A stretch of 64,000 nucleotides of DNA, from contig NW_022145611.1 in assembly GCF_000002235.5 (NCBI RefSeq), forward strand, positions 930,001-994,000, written 5' to 3'. Source of the stretch: Strongylocentrotus purpuratus (lineage: Eukaryota; Echinodermata; Echinoidea; Camarodonta; Strongylocentrotidae). Positions 1 to 10,489 of the stretch are shown piece after piece. The translations under genes and the position numbers were made by a program. Position 1 is the first letter of the stretch. The number at the start of each line of letters is the position of its first letter. The notes under the pieces are model-generated. The model saw nothing but the letters and a program-made list of their open reading frames with translations. It did no database searches and was not told the origin of the DNA.

Positions 1-437
1 TATATAGATTCATCCTATTCCCTAGACTCGAGGGGATAGAATCTTAGTATAGCTTCAGGATTAAACTATAATGATTCAATTGTTTGTGGTTTCATTAAAG
101 GTAACATCATTGCTGAGCTCACTAATGTATTATTGTGATTGAAATTTTCAAAGTGGAAAACGTTGAATGGAGCAATGTTGCATAATTTCATTACCTGAAT
201 TCTCCTCAAAATTGTCATAGGTCATTTTGAGTTCTTATTCTTAAAATTTTCACAGGGAGTGAACCACCAAATAATATTTCTGCTTATACAGATTTGATAG
301 AAAATAAATGAAAGCTTGTAATATTTGCATAAAACGAAATAAATCCAGTTCTGACAAAGCTATTAGTTTGTTTGACTTTGACATAGACAAAGTTGTACCC
401 CATTTGAAAATGAATATTAACGAAATGATACTTTTCT
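1..437. other. AT-rich sequence, nothing recognised
   Basis: No convincing exon, RNA gene or repeat was seen. The short open frames here lack splice context and family resemblance. Confidence 0.5.
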
Positions 438-1252
438 TTAAAGATAAAGTTGAGTTCTGGTCATGCAATTGCATTGTGAAAGAAATGGTGTGGAATCGAT
501 CAGAAGAGGTTGATCATCTAGCATATAAGTATTGGTGTGTACTGCAAGGTTCTGGAATCCTAAGAAATTTGGCCCAGTCTTGGTAAAGTTACAAGCACTG
601 TACACAGAAAGATGTATATGGGGCTACACGAACATGTGGCATATTTAGAATATGAAAGCATTTGAAGAGCCATGCTTTTCAGGGAAGATGTTTGATCTGA
701 TGTTCTTCCACACTTGCATAACAACAATGATAACGCTCACAAATTATTTTCACCTCTTCCCAGAACACAACCTTCAGCCTTTTCACACACAGCTAAAACT
801 CATCGTATCTAGAGATGATTAGTATAAATGTGTTTAACTCAACAGTTTTAAACATGTTTATAGAAAAATTTCCCTGTGTGAACATCGTTTATACGATGCT
901 GGGATAGATACGAAGTCGCGATTCATACGCCCCTAAAAGCAGGCTGCAGATACGAAGTTCGTATCTAGAGAGCTTGACATTTTGTGTGTGAAAGGTAATT
1001 CGTGTTTAAACGTGTTTCAGACGTGTTTAAACTGGAAGGAGCGTGCGCTTTGATTGATATGACATGACCTTCAATGCGCAATGGCACTACTGCGCATTTT
1101 ACGAGCAGTAGTTAATCACGAAACGATTAACGATCGCACCGAAATTTCTGTGTGTGAATGATGTCGTATGTTCAGGTGATTAGTTTAAAGCCCTTTAAAC
1201 TAATCATGTTTATAGAAATTTAGCTGTGTGTGAAAAGGCTGCTTCTCTTTAA
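438..1252 (+). mobile_element. TTAA-flanked MITE, copy A1, split by a later insertion
   Basis: The element begins AGATAAAGTTGAGTTCTGG and ends with the inverted, diverged form, and both ends abut TTAA (438-441 and 1249-1252). The interior matches the copy at 4644-5035, with a shared GTCATGCAATTGCATTGTGA stretch near the left end and GATAACGCTCACAAATTA near the right. A second MITE occupies 775-1241, so the original element was about 350 bp. TTAA duplication is known for piggyBac- and Kolobok-type transposons; no transposase is present, so this is a non-autonomous copy. Confidence 0.8.
775..1241 (+). mobile_element. CAGCC-ended MITE, copy 1, 3-bp target duplication CTT
   Basis: The ends are near-perfect inverted repeats: CAGCCTTTTCACACACAGCT on the left and its complement on the right. 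It sits inside the TTAA MITE A1. The uninterrupted equivalent at about 5024-5033 reads ACCTTCTCTT, while here CTT appears on both sides of the insert, showing a 3-bp target duplication. The interior has further short inverted motifs such as GATACGAAGTTCGTATC. Superfamily is not assigned; 3-bp duplications occur in PIF/Harbinger and some other groups. Confidence 0.85.
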
Positions 1253-1349
1253 CCATTAAATGGCACATGCTCTGATGACAATGGCTCTACAGCATTTTAC
1301 CTATGATCACCAAATTCCAGATCTCAGCCCTGGACCAAAACTATACCTA

Positions 1350-1565
1350 ACACTAAGAATATGACTGACAAAGAAAGCAGACAATATATACAGTTCCTCA
1401 GGTAGACAAAGGAACATCCCTTTACTGCTATTATGTAAAAAGGTGAATATGCATGTGACACCTGTTCTACACATTTGTACATAATAGCAGTGAAGGGATG
1501 TTCCTTTGTCTACCTGAGGAACTGTATATTTTGTCCGCTTTCTTTGTCAGTCATATTCATAGTGT
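1350..1565. repeat. Foldback hairpin, 88-bp arms, 40-bp loop
   Basis: The arms 1350-1437 and 1478-1565 are inverted copies matching at 84 of 88 positions by direct comparison. No coding frame is involved. Transcription of either strand would give a long near-perfect hairpin RNA. It could be a foldback-type MITE; no clear flanking duplication was seen. Confidence 0.9.
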
Positions 1566-1828
1566 AACCCAACCCTAAATCCACCTAAAACACATCTCCA
1601 GACTTGATTTTTACATGTGTATCTTTGACAAAATAAAGCCTAGAACATGTTGAGCCATTGTTGGATCACAGTCTTTAATGAAATATCTAGATGCGGTAAG
1701 AGGCGCTCTCTGTTGCTCTCTTTACCTTGAAAAGAACAAATATGCCTCTTTTTTTAATGTACCGGTAACCAAATTTAATGCAATAATCTTTGTCAAGTGC
1801 CTCGATACAAAGTGATTTCATTCACCTG

Positions 1829-2165
1829 TCACAAATAATTAAAGAAAGTATTTTTGAAATGAAATGTTTTAAGACGCGCCTTAAAGTTGTCAACAGTATC
1901 ACAGCTTTTTAGATTTTCTGGTAATTTATTCCAAAGTTTGGCCGATGCAACTTGAAAAGAGCAAGACCCATAGAATTTAATATTTATTTGTGGAATTGTG
2001 AAGAGAGACTTTTGGGAAGATCTGAGGGTTCTGTTTAAATAAGTAGAAGCTAATCCTTTGAGGCACTTAAAGGTTATAACAAGGATCTTGGACTCAATTC
2101 TAGCACGGATAGGTACCGGTAAGCAGTGTAGTTTTTTTCAGAATAGGTGAGATATGTTCTCTTGA
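1829..2165 (-). mobile_element. LINE (CR1/L2-like) ORF2 C-terminal fragment
   Basis: Minus-strand translation across more than one frame gives the hallmark C-terminal tail of CR1/L2-type LINE reverse transcriptases. Visible pieces are EHISPILK (as in HITPxLKxLHWLP), RIESKILVITFKCLKGLAS, then YGSCSFQVASAKLWNKLPEN and FKARLKTFHFKNTFFNYL before a stop codon at 1829-1831. The frame shifts near the upstream end, and everything upstream is absent, as in a 5'-truncated LINE. The clade call rests on the motif pattern only. Confidence 0.75.
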
Positions 2166-2350
2166 ACTTGTATGTTGCTATTGTAACGCAGGGAAAAGAA
2201 CGCACGACACAGATGTTTGCAGTTACTTCGACTTTTTATTCCAACACCAATCGGGTTGTAAAACGAAAATAAAAAGAACACCCCGGCTATGCAGCCTCAA
2301 AGATGAACTAACATGACATTAGACGGACACATTCTGAGCAGCACAACTAG
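2166..2350. other. Spacer between LINE fragment and MITE
   Basis: About 185 bp with no recognisable coding or repeat structure. Confidence 0.4.
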
Positions 2351-2819
2351 CAGCCTTTTCACACACAGCTAAAATTCTATAAACATGATTAGTATAAACA
2401 TGTTTAAATAAGGTTTAAACTAATCACGAGCCTTTCACACACAGAAATTTTGGTGCGATCGTTAATCGTTTCATGATTAACTACTGCTCGTAAAATGCAC
2501 AGTAGTGCCATTGCGCATTGAAGGTCATGTCATATCAATCAAAGCACACGCTCCATCCAGTTTAAACACGTCTGAAACACGTTTAAACAAGAATAACCTT
2601 TCACACACAAAATGTCAAGCTCTCTAGATACGAACTTCGTATCTGCAGACTGCTTTTAGGGGCGTATGGGTCGCGACTTCGTATCTATCCCAACATCGTA
2701 TAAACGATGTTCACACTGGGAATTTTTTTTCTATAAACATGTTTAAAACTGTTGAGTTAAACACGTTTATACTAATCATCTCTAGATACAATGAATTTTA
2801 GCTGTGTGTGAAAAGGCTG
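2351..2819 (-). mobile_element. CAGCC-ended MITE, copy 2, target duplication TAG
   Basis: This is a second copy of the family at 775-1241 in the opposite orientation, with the same ends and an easily aligned interior. TAG lies immediately outside both ends (2348-2350 and 2820-2822), so the 3-bp duplication length agrees with copy 1 while the sequence differs (TAG versus CTT). Confidence 0.87.
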
Positions 2820-3634
2820 TAGCTGTCTCGAAGACTGGAGATGTCCACTCCAAAATAGTGATAATGGACACAGTGACATCCTCTTGCTTATGGGCTTGAC
2901 TACATGCAGCAGGATGCCCACATGGCTTCCACATACTAATAGTGGATAAGGGTGGACTACTCCACTTAAACTAGGAGGGGGGATGGGGAAGTCACAATGA
3001 GGGACAATTTACTGATAAATTAACTTGTAACCTTGCAGTGCCAAACTGCCCTGTTACACTATTGTATTATGTATTGTAACAGGTGGTCGACTTCGGCAAA
3101 GATACATACCACTTTCTCAAATTAGCTCATTGATGACTGACAGATGATGTCACAAGGGGAACGAGATCTGGAGGTTTTTGGGGTGGAGCTTAGCAAGTTT
3201 GAAAAACCAATATTCAAAAAAATATTTTAAAAAATATAAAACAAATTCAGAAGTTTATGTATTAAAATATAAGATGTATGCAGGACTGCACACCAACAGG
3301 AATACATTTATATTTTGATGTCAATGGGCCCTTTAAAAACAAGAACCAGGGCTGTTCCACAACTATGAACAGTGCGATATGCAGATTGAGAAGAAAGTTG
3401 AACTTTATATTCTTGTAGATGAAATCCAACTACTCATTAAACAATTTCCAGAAGACAAGGTATGCCTGGCTCCATTTCCAGGCTGACATTTGACTGTCGT
3501 TATTTCTCTCCTGTAATTTGAGAATATTTTCTGTTGGGGTAAAAATGAGGGGAAGTGCCATCTTGCCCGTCTCCTGGTGATGAATGACGGATAGTGGGCG
3601 AGTTTTGGACTGCTTCCACAGCTAGAAATCATGT
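2820..3634. other. Intergenic, nothing recognised
   Basis: No exon-like frame with splice context and no clear repeat. Segments near 3385-3410 faintly resemble the TTAA-family terminus but are too diverged to call. Confidence 0.4.
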
Positions 3635-4517
3635 TCAAACATAAAGTGGAGTTCTGGCCAGGAGGACCCATAATTATTACTATGGAGTGAAAGAAAGATG
3701 AAAGAGAGAGAGAGAGAGAAAGAGTTTGCTAGAGAGGTTGAGAGGGCTTTCATCTCTATGTCTGGTGTAAGAAAAGATTGTGATGAAAAGTTCTTATGTC
3801 TCTTAGAAATCCTGTGTAGATAAGATGACTTGCTACTCTGTATTCGGTTGTAAGAATAGGAGTATCCCCTGAAGATGGTATATGGGAAGGTTAGAGGTTC
3901 AGGCTTTACATCTCAACTCTAGGGGCGGGGGTGAAAACATACCGCCCTTTATTTCATCTTACACAAAAAAAACTCATGAAGTCAAACCCTAGCTTGAATG
4001 ATTTATATTATAACAAATACTAGGAAATTAATAATAATAATAATATTGGCATTTATATAGCGCTCTTACAGACATACATGTGTATCACAGCGCTTTACAA
4101 CATATTATTATTACCCCGGTCATCGGATTCAGGCTTACCCGCACACAAGGTATGCACATTCTCCACTCCCTGGGGAGCATTCCAGCCAGTCGCCATTTTA
4201 CAAGCGCCACTTGCTAATCAAACCACATTAGCTTTCGCATCCTACCGGGTACCCATTTTAACACCTGGGTGGAGAGTGGCAAATGTAGATCAATGTCTTG
4301 CCAAAGGACATTAGTGCCGCGGCGGGACTTGAACCGCGGACCTTGTGATCCACAGTCCGGTGACTTATCCACTCGACCACGACACCTCTACAATGTTCAA
4401 TGTTAATAGGAAGTTGCTGTGAAGGAAAACAGATGATCAACATTTTTTGATAGACTCCACACTTAAAATCTACTCGTAATAATGATGTGTCCTCCCAGAA
4501 CTCCACTTTATGTTTAA
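3635..4517. mobile_element. Longer TTAA-family element (type B), host of a SINE
   Basis: The left end at 3639 reads ACATAAAGTGGAGTTCTGG and the right end is its inverted copy. TTAA follows the right end (4514-4517) and a one-base variant TCAA precedes the left (3635-3638). The inverted repeats extend about 50 bp at reduced identity. The termini resemble those of the shorter A-type MITEs. The SINE at 4028-4388 lies inside, so the pre-insertion element was about 0.5 kb. Confidence 0.65.
4028..4388 (-). mobile_element. tRNA-derived SINE with a (TTA)n tail
   Basis: Read on the minus strand, the 5' part (about 4387 down to 4313) is tRNA-like. It has a GTGTCGT/GCGGCAC acceptor-like pairing, an A-box-like TGGTCGAGTGG and a B-box GGTTCAAGTCC. 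A body of about 270 bp follows. The 3' end contains AGCGCTATATAAATGCCA and finishes in (TTA)n. The T-stem and anticodon stem are imperfect, so it is not a functional tRNA gene. Tails like this are known in deuterostome SINEs mobilised by CR1/L2-type LINEs. Confidence 0.8.
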
Positions 4518-4643
4518 ACATGAAGACCCTTTAGTCTTGAAATGATAGTGATGTGTAGTGACCGGACTTAGATTTGCTTGCAAAATCAGGCATCAGAATT
4601 GACTTTTTATGCCATGAGTTTTAAATTGCTGATCAAGTCGCCC

Positions 4644-5035
4644 TTAAAGATAAAGTTGAGTTCTGGTCATGCAATTGCATTGTGAAAGAAACAGTGTGGA
4701 GTCTATCAAAAAAGGTTGATCATCTAGCATATAAGTATTGGTGTGTACTGCAAGGTTCTGAAATCAACAGAATTATAAGACATTTCGCCCAGTCTTGGTA
4801 AAGTTACAAGCACTGTACACAGAAAGATGTATATGGGCCTACACAAACATGTGGCATAAAAATCCGTCCCGATTTGTTATGCTGTTACATGCCATATTTA
4901 GAATATTAAGGCATTTGAAGAGCCATCCTTTTAGGGAACATTTTTAATATGCTGTTCTTCCACACTTGCATAATAAAAATGATAACGCTGACAAATTACT
5001 TTTCACCTCTTCCCAGAACTCCACCTTCTCTTTAA
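4644..5035 (+). mobile_element. TTAA-flanked MITE, copy A2, uninterrupted
   Basis: A full-length-looking 392-bp copy of the A family with TTAA at 4644-4647 and 5032-5035. It aligns with A1 apart from the CAGCC MITE, and so serves as the internal empty-site reference for that insertion. Confidence 0.82.
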
Positions 5036-6043
5036 AGGTACAATTTGCAGGCCCCAAGAAATGAAAAGGTTAAATTCCAACGGCATTTGAAAGACATTAC
5101 TAATTTAGAACTTCCCTTAAAACGAAAGGGCTTGAAAATGGCTTTTAGTAGGAAAATAACGACCATTAGTCGACTTAAGTGATTGCAATCACTTCAGTAA
5201 TAGTCTGATTTTCAGACCCTTTTACTGAATGGTCGTACGTTTTGTGCTGCATAAAGATTCAATCAGTTTAATTTTGGCCATGACGAATGGTGGGTTATTG
5301 ATGTAAACAAATGCTCATGTACCTGTTACAGCTCATTTTATGTATGTTATTACCAAAGAAAAACATACTGGTATATCAGTCAATCACTCAATAGTGTCTG
5401 ACAGTGAAGTCTAGAAGGTAAATGTGTTTCCATGCATAATATGAATACTAGGACACCGCTAATGTTTAAATTTCACAGCTAGAACATACATGACATATTC
5501 TAATTCCTACAAAGTTCTACAGGATTTGATGTTGGCTGCAAGAGGGACATCAGCGTGTCCACACACAAAACAATTTATCGCAAAACTCTATAACGAAACG
5601 TCGTATAAAGAATCATAGTCTAAATTTCAAAGTGTCCACACACAAGAAACGTCGTATAAATAATCATCGTATAAATTCAAGGATGTCCATAAACAGAAGA
5701 AAGTAATCCTGAAACTCTACAGTCTGGTCTCTTTTCGCTCGAGGTCACGTTAAGCCCCGCCCAGTTAGTTCCACTAGTTACACTCCCCCAGGGGGTCACC
5801 CTGTCCGCACACAACATTTCCGTGATTAGGCGTGATTCTTTATTGAGTTTCAGTTCGAAACGATGCCCAAACCTGCGTTTCGTTAGACTAGTTTCGTTAT
5901 ACGACGTATCGTTAGTGAGCGTCCACACCTACAATTTTCATCGTAAAATTATCGCGAAACGGTATCACTATCGCGAAACGGTATAGCTAATCATGACTAG
6001 TCACAGAAAATGTTGTGTGTGGACAGGGGGTTAGTATCTTTAA
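5036..6043 (+). mobile_element. AAAGGTAC-family repeat, copy 1, with a nested element
   Basis: It starts right after the TTAA of MITE A2 and shares with 61825-62280 a long block including GGTTAAATTCCAA, AACTTCCCTT(A/G)AAACGAAAGGGC, the AATAGTCTGATTTTCAGACC palindrome and GTCTGACAG. Its last segment, with GTTGGCTGCAAGAGGGACAT, is inverted relative to 35918-36010. A second element (5551-6030) separates GGGACAT from AGTATCTTTAA, which are nearly contiguous in the 35.9-kb copy. Superfamily unknown. Confidence 0.7.
5551..6030. mobile_element. TGTCCACACAC-ended MITE nested in another repeat
   Basis: Inverted ends TGTCCACACACAAAACA on the left and TGTTGTGTGTGGACA on the right bound about 480 bp. 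The interior repeats small motifs such as CGTCGTATAAA, ATCGTATAAA and the direct pair CTATCGCGAAACGGTAT. The exact ends and target duplication are uncertain by a few bases. Confidence 0.65.
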
Positions 6044-6782
6044 GGATCTGCATTTGATGACATGGCAGGCATCCGGTATTTGATGTTTGAGGGCGGGGCA
6101 GGGTAAAATCCACCAAAAGTTCAAGACAGTGGAGGATGAGTCAAATGTGATGTCTTCTTTTTAAAAGGCAGGGTATAATTACTCACATTGCTACCACTGC
6201 TGTAATATATTTTCAATAGCACCATCTTTTGGTGAAGGCGTACATAGAGCGATTTCTGGGTCCTGTACCCAAGCATCATCATGCATGCATCATCAGTTGG
6301 TGATGCATTGTGGGACATTGAAAAATCAGGACATGGTGACTGAAACAGCAGATGGCAGTACATGTATTCATACAAGTGAAGTAGTATCAGTAGAATACCT
6401 TGCCTTTAATATGTAAGTTGAAATGTCAAATGAGGGTATGTTTTTAATGATGTCATAATGTCTGTTCAACTCTAAATGAACTGTAGCAACATAGACATAG
6501 AAATGATGCTGGTCTGTAGTCATGCTTGGGATGAGGAAACCTATTGGTGTGATGCAACTGTCAAAAAAGGACAATACCCCCCACCCGCTCCCCTAATACG
6601 ACAGAGATTATTCCTCAGTTCAGATATTGAAACCATCAAGTTTGATAAGGGCGTATAATGGAAATCATTTAATATAGATTTACCACAATAAATTGCCATT
6701 TACCCTTTTCAAACCAGCACATATCTAAGTTCATTTAGGCTTTAACCGTTAATGGTTCTTTACAGTTTTTGTCAAACCAACA

Positions 6783-6783
<1 letters not shown>
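6044..6783. other. Intergenic, nothing recognised
   Basis: Short open frames occur on both strands but none shows splice signals with family resemblance or a known domain. Confidence 0.4.

Positions 6784-6833
<50 letters not shown>
6784..6833. repeat. (AAT)n microsatellite
   Basis: About 16 uninterrupted AAT/TAA triplets. Confidence 0.95.
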
Positions 6834-6836
<3 letters not shown>

Positions 6837-7347
6837 CTTTTAAAGTCCACTCCAAATTTTATTTAGTTAAACCGAAAATGGAAATTCTTTTTGCCCAATT
6901 GATCGTGAGCCCGGCAGCCACTGAGCAGCGCCAGATCGACGTTGCTCTATCCCTTATTGCGGAACACCAAACAAGGTAGCAGCAACTCCCGTCTTTTAAC
7001 GTAATTGCATAGATTCGGGAATTTTCATTCAGTGAATTTGTGCATATGAAATTTAAAGCTAGTGATAGTGTGTGAAAAACGTGAAAAACAAAAAAAACAG
7101 CCTAAAAAACCCTCCATCTGGCAGGCGGAGGGCGATGAGTTGTCCAAAACAAAAAACACAATATAGTGTCACACTCTTCTTCAGTGGCCAGATGTGACAG
7201 ATGTTTGAAAATCCAGACGGATTTCAAACTACCGGTAACCTGTTTCTTGAATAATGCGTCTATATTGTTGCTTCAAAACTGCGCACCTAGTGGTGCTGTG
7301 CGTATGTAGCAACGACGCATTGTTATGTCTGATTAAGTAGATATAGG
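6834..7347. other. Intergenic, nothing recognised
   Basis: No gene was seen. CCTCCATCTGGCAGGCGGAGG near 7110 is a short hairpin of unknown meaning. Confidence 0.35.
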
Positions 7348-7460
7348 CAGCGCTCAAAATACACGGGGGCAGTGGGCGATTCGCCACCGTGAGCTACATA
7401 ATCGCCCCCGTCAGGTTGCTCACGGGGGCGATTGCAAAATTAAAAATCGCCCCTGTGGAA
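7348..7460. repeat. Palindromic GCCCCCGT repeat cluster, copy 1
   Basis: A GC-rich island beginning CAGCGCTCAAAAT holds several inverted copies of a CGATTCGCC / ATCGCCCCCGT type motif, including TCGCCCCCGT paired with ACGGGGGCGA across a short loop. A related cluster lies at 13071-13162, also near a terminus-like CTCAAAT. It may be the end of a DNA element whose other end was not found. Confidence 0.5.
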
Positions 7461-7929
7461 TTATAAAATAAAGATTATCTTTTCTGTTATAACTTAAACA
7501 CAATATTGAGTTTCAATTTTCAAACCTTAACTTAGATTAGCGTGCAAGATTTCTCGTTTTATGAGTAGGCCTATTATTACCGATTCAGCTCGCAACTGCA
7601 GTGCCGCCGTCAGCAGTGGTTATAGGCCTACTGCGCCGTTAGTAGCGGTACGTATGCACGCTGCCGCGCCATGTCTGCTGGAGCTGGAGGCGATCGCGCA
7701 AGGGCAGAAACATGGTCATGGAGAAGTTTTTCGTTGTGAAAGCGTTAACCAGCTGAAATCTAGTGATTTCAAATGACCAGCAAATAATGAACCTCGACCA
7801 GTAAATCAATATTAGGGACTTTTAGTTTTGCACGATGAGAACGTGGACTGCAACGTGTTACCTCCTTTTAAGGCAGTGTCAGTGCTTAAAAGGACGTCAC
7901 ATGTAACTGCCTGCCCTTACAAAAATGTC

Positions 7930-8190
7930 CTGTGGTAATACCACATGATTACCACAGGACTGTACCACAGGACTGTACCACAGGATTATCACACGCCAGT
8001 TACCACAGAATTACCACACATCGGCTACCACACACATTACCACAGGACTACCACACACCGATTACCACATACATTACCACAGGACTACCACACATCGGTT
8101 ACCACATACCGGTAACTGCCGTGTGGTAAATGTGTGGTAACCGGTGTGTGGTAGTCCTGTGGTAATGCGTATGGTAATGCATGTGGTAAC
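7930..8190. repeat. Left TACCACA array with an orientation switch
   Basis: Units such as ATTACCACAGGACTACCAC repeat irregularly until about 8110. They then switch to the complementary orientation (GTGTGGTAA, GTCCTGTGGTAA) to about 8190, making the array partly palindromic. The motif is shared with the 124-bp array at 10.5-11.55 kb in the same element. Confidence 0.85.
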
Positions 8191-8191
8191 T

Positions 8192-8365
8192 CATAGTGTC
8201 TGACAGTGAAGTCTAGAAACTAAATGGGTTTCCTTGCATAATTTGAAAACTTGGATACTGCTAACATTTAAATTTCACAGATGGGACATACGTGATATAT
8301 TTAAAATTCCTGCAAAGATCTACAGAAATTCAAGTTGTTGTTGGCAGCAAAAAGGATTCACTACC
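8192..8365 (+). mobile_element. AAAGGTAC-family fragment
   Basis: It shares AGTGTCTGACAGTGAAGTC, the GGGTTTCCTTGCATAAT block and TTTAAATTTCACAGATGGGA with copies at 5036 and 61825. Only the right-hand portion is present, inside the 3.8-kb element. Confidence 0.7.
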
Positions 8366-8858
8366 TTTAAGTGGATATGTGTACAAGTGCATGGATACAT
8401 ATGTACATGTATATATATTAACTATAAAATGTTACATACCAGTAGCAAGGCTATCTGGCAAGTTTCAAAGAGATATCATGACGAACATAAACAGTCCAAC
8501 AATTAATTCTTTAAAAATATATATGAATACATGTGAAGGCAATTAAAGGTATAAGTTTACATCCATAACAATGTTAAAAGTGTTAATTAATAGCACTTGC
8601 AGCTATGGTCTATCTGTCAAGTGTCAAAAGATGTCAATTGTCAAACATGAATAGTCTTCAGATGCATTTAAACGAATACTAAAAAAAGCTATAGATACAT
8701 GAATACACATCTATAAAGTGTTACACAATACTGGCATCAACTATACCAGCAATGAGCTGTCATGGCAAAAAGTGTAGAGAAATAAAGTTATGAAGATATA
8801 TTCACACATAGATATAGGATATATGTAAATATTTTATTACGCTGTAAGTTAATTCAAT
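8366..8858. other. Interior of the 3.8-kb element, AT-rich
   Basis: No coding frame or repeat recognised. Confidence 0.35.
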
Positions 8859-9221
8859 TTATGTTCGTCGAGATTGCCTTGGTACAAAGATGTGTATTGA
8901 AGATTTATTTCTCAGATTCATTCCGACCGAACGCAAGGTGATTATGACAGGGCGTGACGACCTGGAAGTACTTCTGAATGTTTGTTGGTCGGCATAATTT
9001 ACATCATTTCGAAATGCTTTCCATTTAATATAGAAATCCCATACCGATGAACATTTACCCAGTATGCGTCTCACACTCTCACTCATGTCTTGCACTTCCT
9101 TGATGTATTTTGGACAGTTCTGTCTTACAAATTAAGACTGCATGTCTGCATGTACACCAGAAGACAAGCATGCCAGTGCCTTACAGTCCACATTGATGAC
9201 TTTCCAGCAGCCGAAGATACC
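8859..9221 (-). pseudogene. Broken coding-like segment inside the 3.8-kb element, unidentified
   Basis: On the minus strand a pyrimidine-rich tract ending in CAG (9224-9222) precedes an open frame. It begins GIFGCWKVINVDCKALACLS and, after one in-frame TAA (near 9135), continues in the same frame as NCPKYIKEVQDMSESVRRIL, then KCSSVWDFYIKWKAFRNDV, ending at a stop at 8859. Composition and the single internal stop suggest a recently decayed exon. Its position inside a terminal-inverted-repeat element makes transposase remains one possibility, but no transposase motif was recognised; a captured host exon or a chance frame are alternatives. Confidence 0.35.
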
Positions 9222-9224
9222 CTG

Positions 9225-10489
9225 AAAAATAAAAAAAACAAATACAAAAGTAAGCACGTTGTAGTATTCTATTATGCTCTCAAAATAAATCCAGCGAAAA
9301 TTAAGAGTTGAACATGGCATATAACTGTACAAATGAAATTCATCTCAAAACTACAATTACTTGTATCCCTCACAAATTCATGACGTGATCGAGATGCCCG
9401 CAAAAAAAAGGATCGTCCGCATTTTCGCTGAAGATTCTGATTTCCGATCCGCACGTTGACGATGCGAAAAACGGGTTCCGCAATAATTTACGTTTTGAGC
9501 GATAAATCCAAGGGAAGACGGACAATCCATGAAAGTATACGGATCAGGAACCCAAAACCCGCAGAAGAAAAAAAAAAACTTTCGCAAAATTTTCGCGGAC
9601 GATCCTCACACAATCATGCCGATCGGCTATATGACAGTAGACTTACAATTTGAATTTTTAAATTATTCTTTTTAACATCGGTAAGTTGACAAAATTGTAT
9701 TTTACTGCTATTTAGGTGTCATCAATTGTCACTAAAGTACCAATTTTGAGTGATATCAGTTGAGTTTTGTACAGTAGTGTTTGAAATGTTGAGAATCAAT
9801 AACACAGCTTGTAGTACACAACCAAGATAGTAATGCAGCTATGTGTGGATTAGACTACTGACAGTACGTCTGTTCTAGTAATCCCATTCTCTTAATTACT
9901 AATTAAGATTCATGTTTATTATTTCACTTCCAATGAAAAGCCTTATGTACACAGAATATAGATGACTATAATTATGTAGACCTACTGTCTAGATGCAGTA
10001 CAGTAGGCCATCTACGACCTTCATCAAATGCGATCGGTTTTCATTTTTTCATGAACCAAATTTATAAAAGTAAGATTTACTAACCAAATTTCCTATTTTG
10101 TACAGAAAGCAAACACCATTCTGTCTTGAATTATGTGTAATTTTATTACTCACCTCCTGGTCAAAATGATGATCTTTAAAGTAGCTCCAGCAGCTAGCTG
10201 TCCAGAGCAGCAAAGTTAATCGTTTTCTGCAGACCGACTATTTGTATTTCCCCACACAAGAGTGGTAGTGTGGGACTACAGTCTGAGCCATATGTATTAA
10301 ACTTGGCCTGGTATGGTAAACTCTGCGATCCTTCCCCATTTTGTTAAATTCTTGCTTTGGAATACACTTAAAATTCGTTTTTCCTGGTGTAAATCTAACC
10401 TTTTCCCTCCATACTCTGGGTATTAAAGGAAGACAAATCTGGTGAAATGGCAAAGTAATGGTGGAAATGCGCCGTTGGGAACTGAAATT
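9225..10489. other. Interior of the 3.8-kb element, no gene assigned
   Basis: The stretch 9370-9610 is richer in CpG than its surroundings and open on both strands for 60-70 codons, but no domain is recognised. The remainder is AT-rich. Confidence 0.35.

Noticed and set aside
4313-4387. tRNA gene on the minus strand
   Set aside because: Acceptor pairing and the A and B boxes are present, but the T stem and anticodon arm are mispaired and a SINE body with (TTA)n tail follows.
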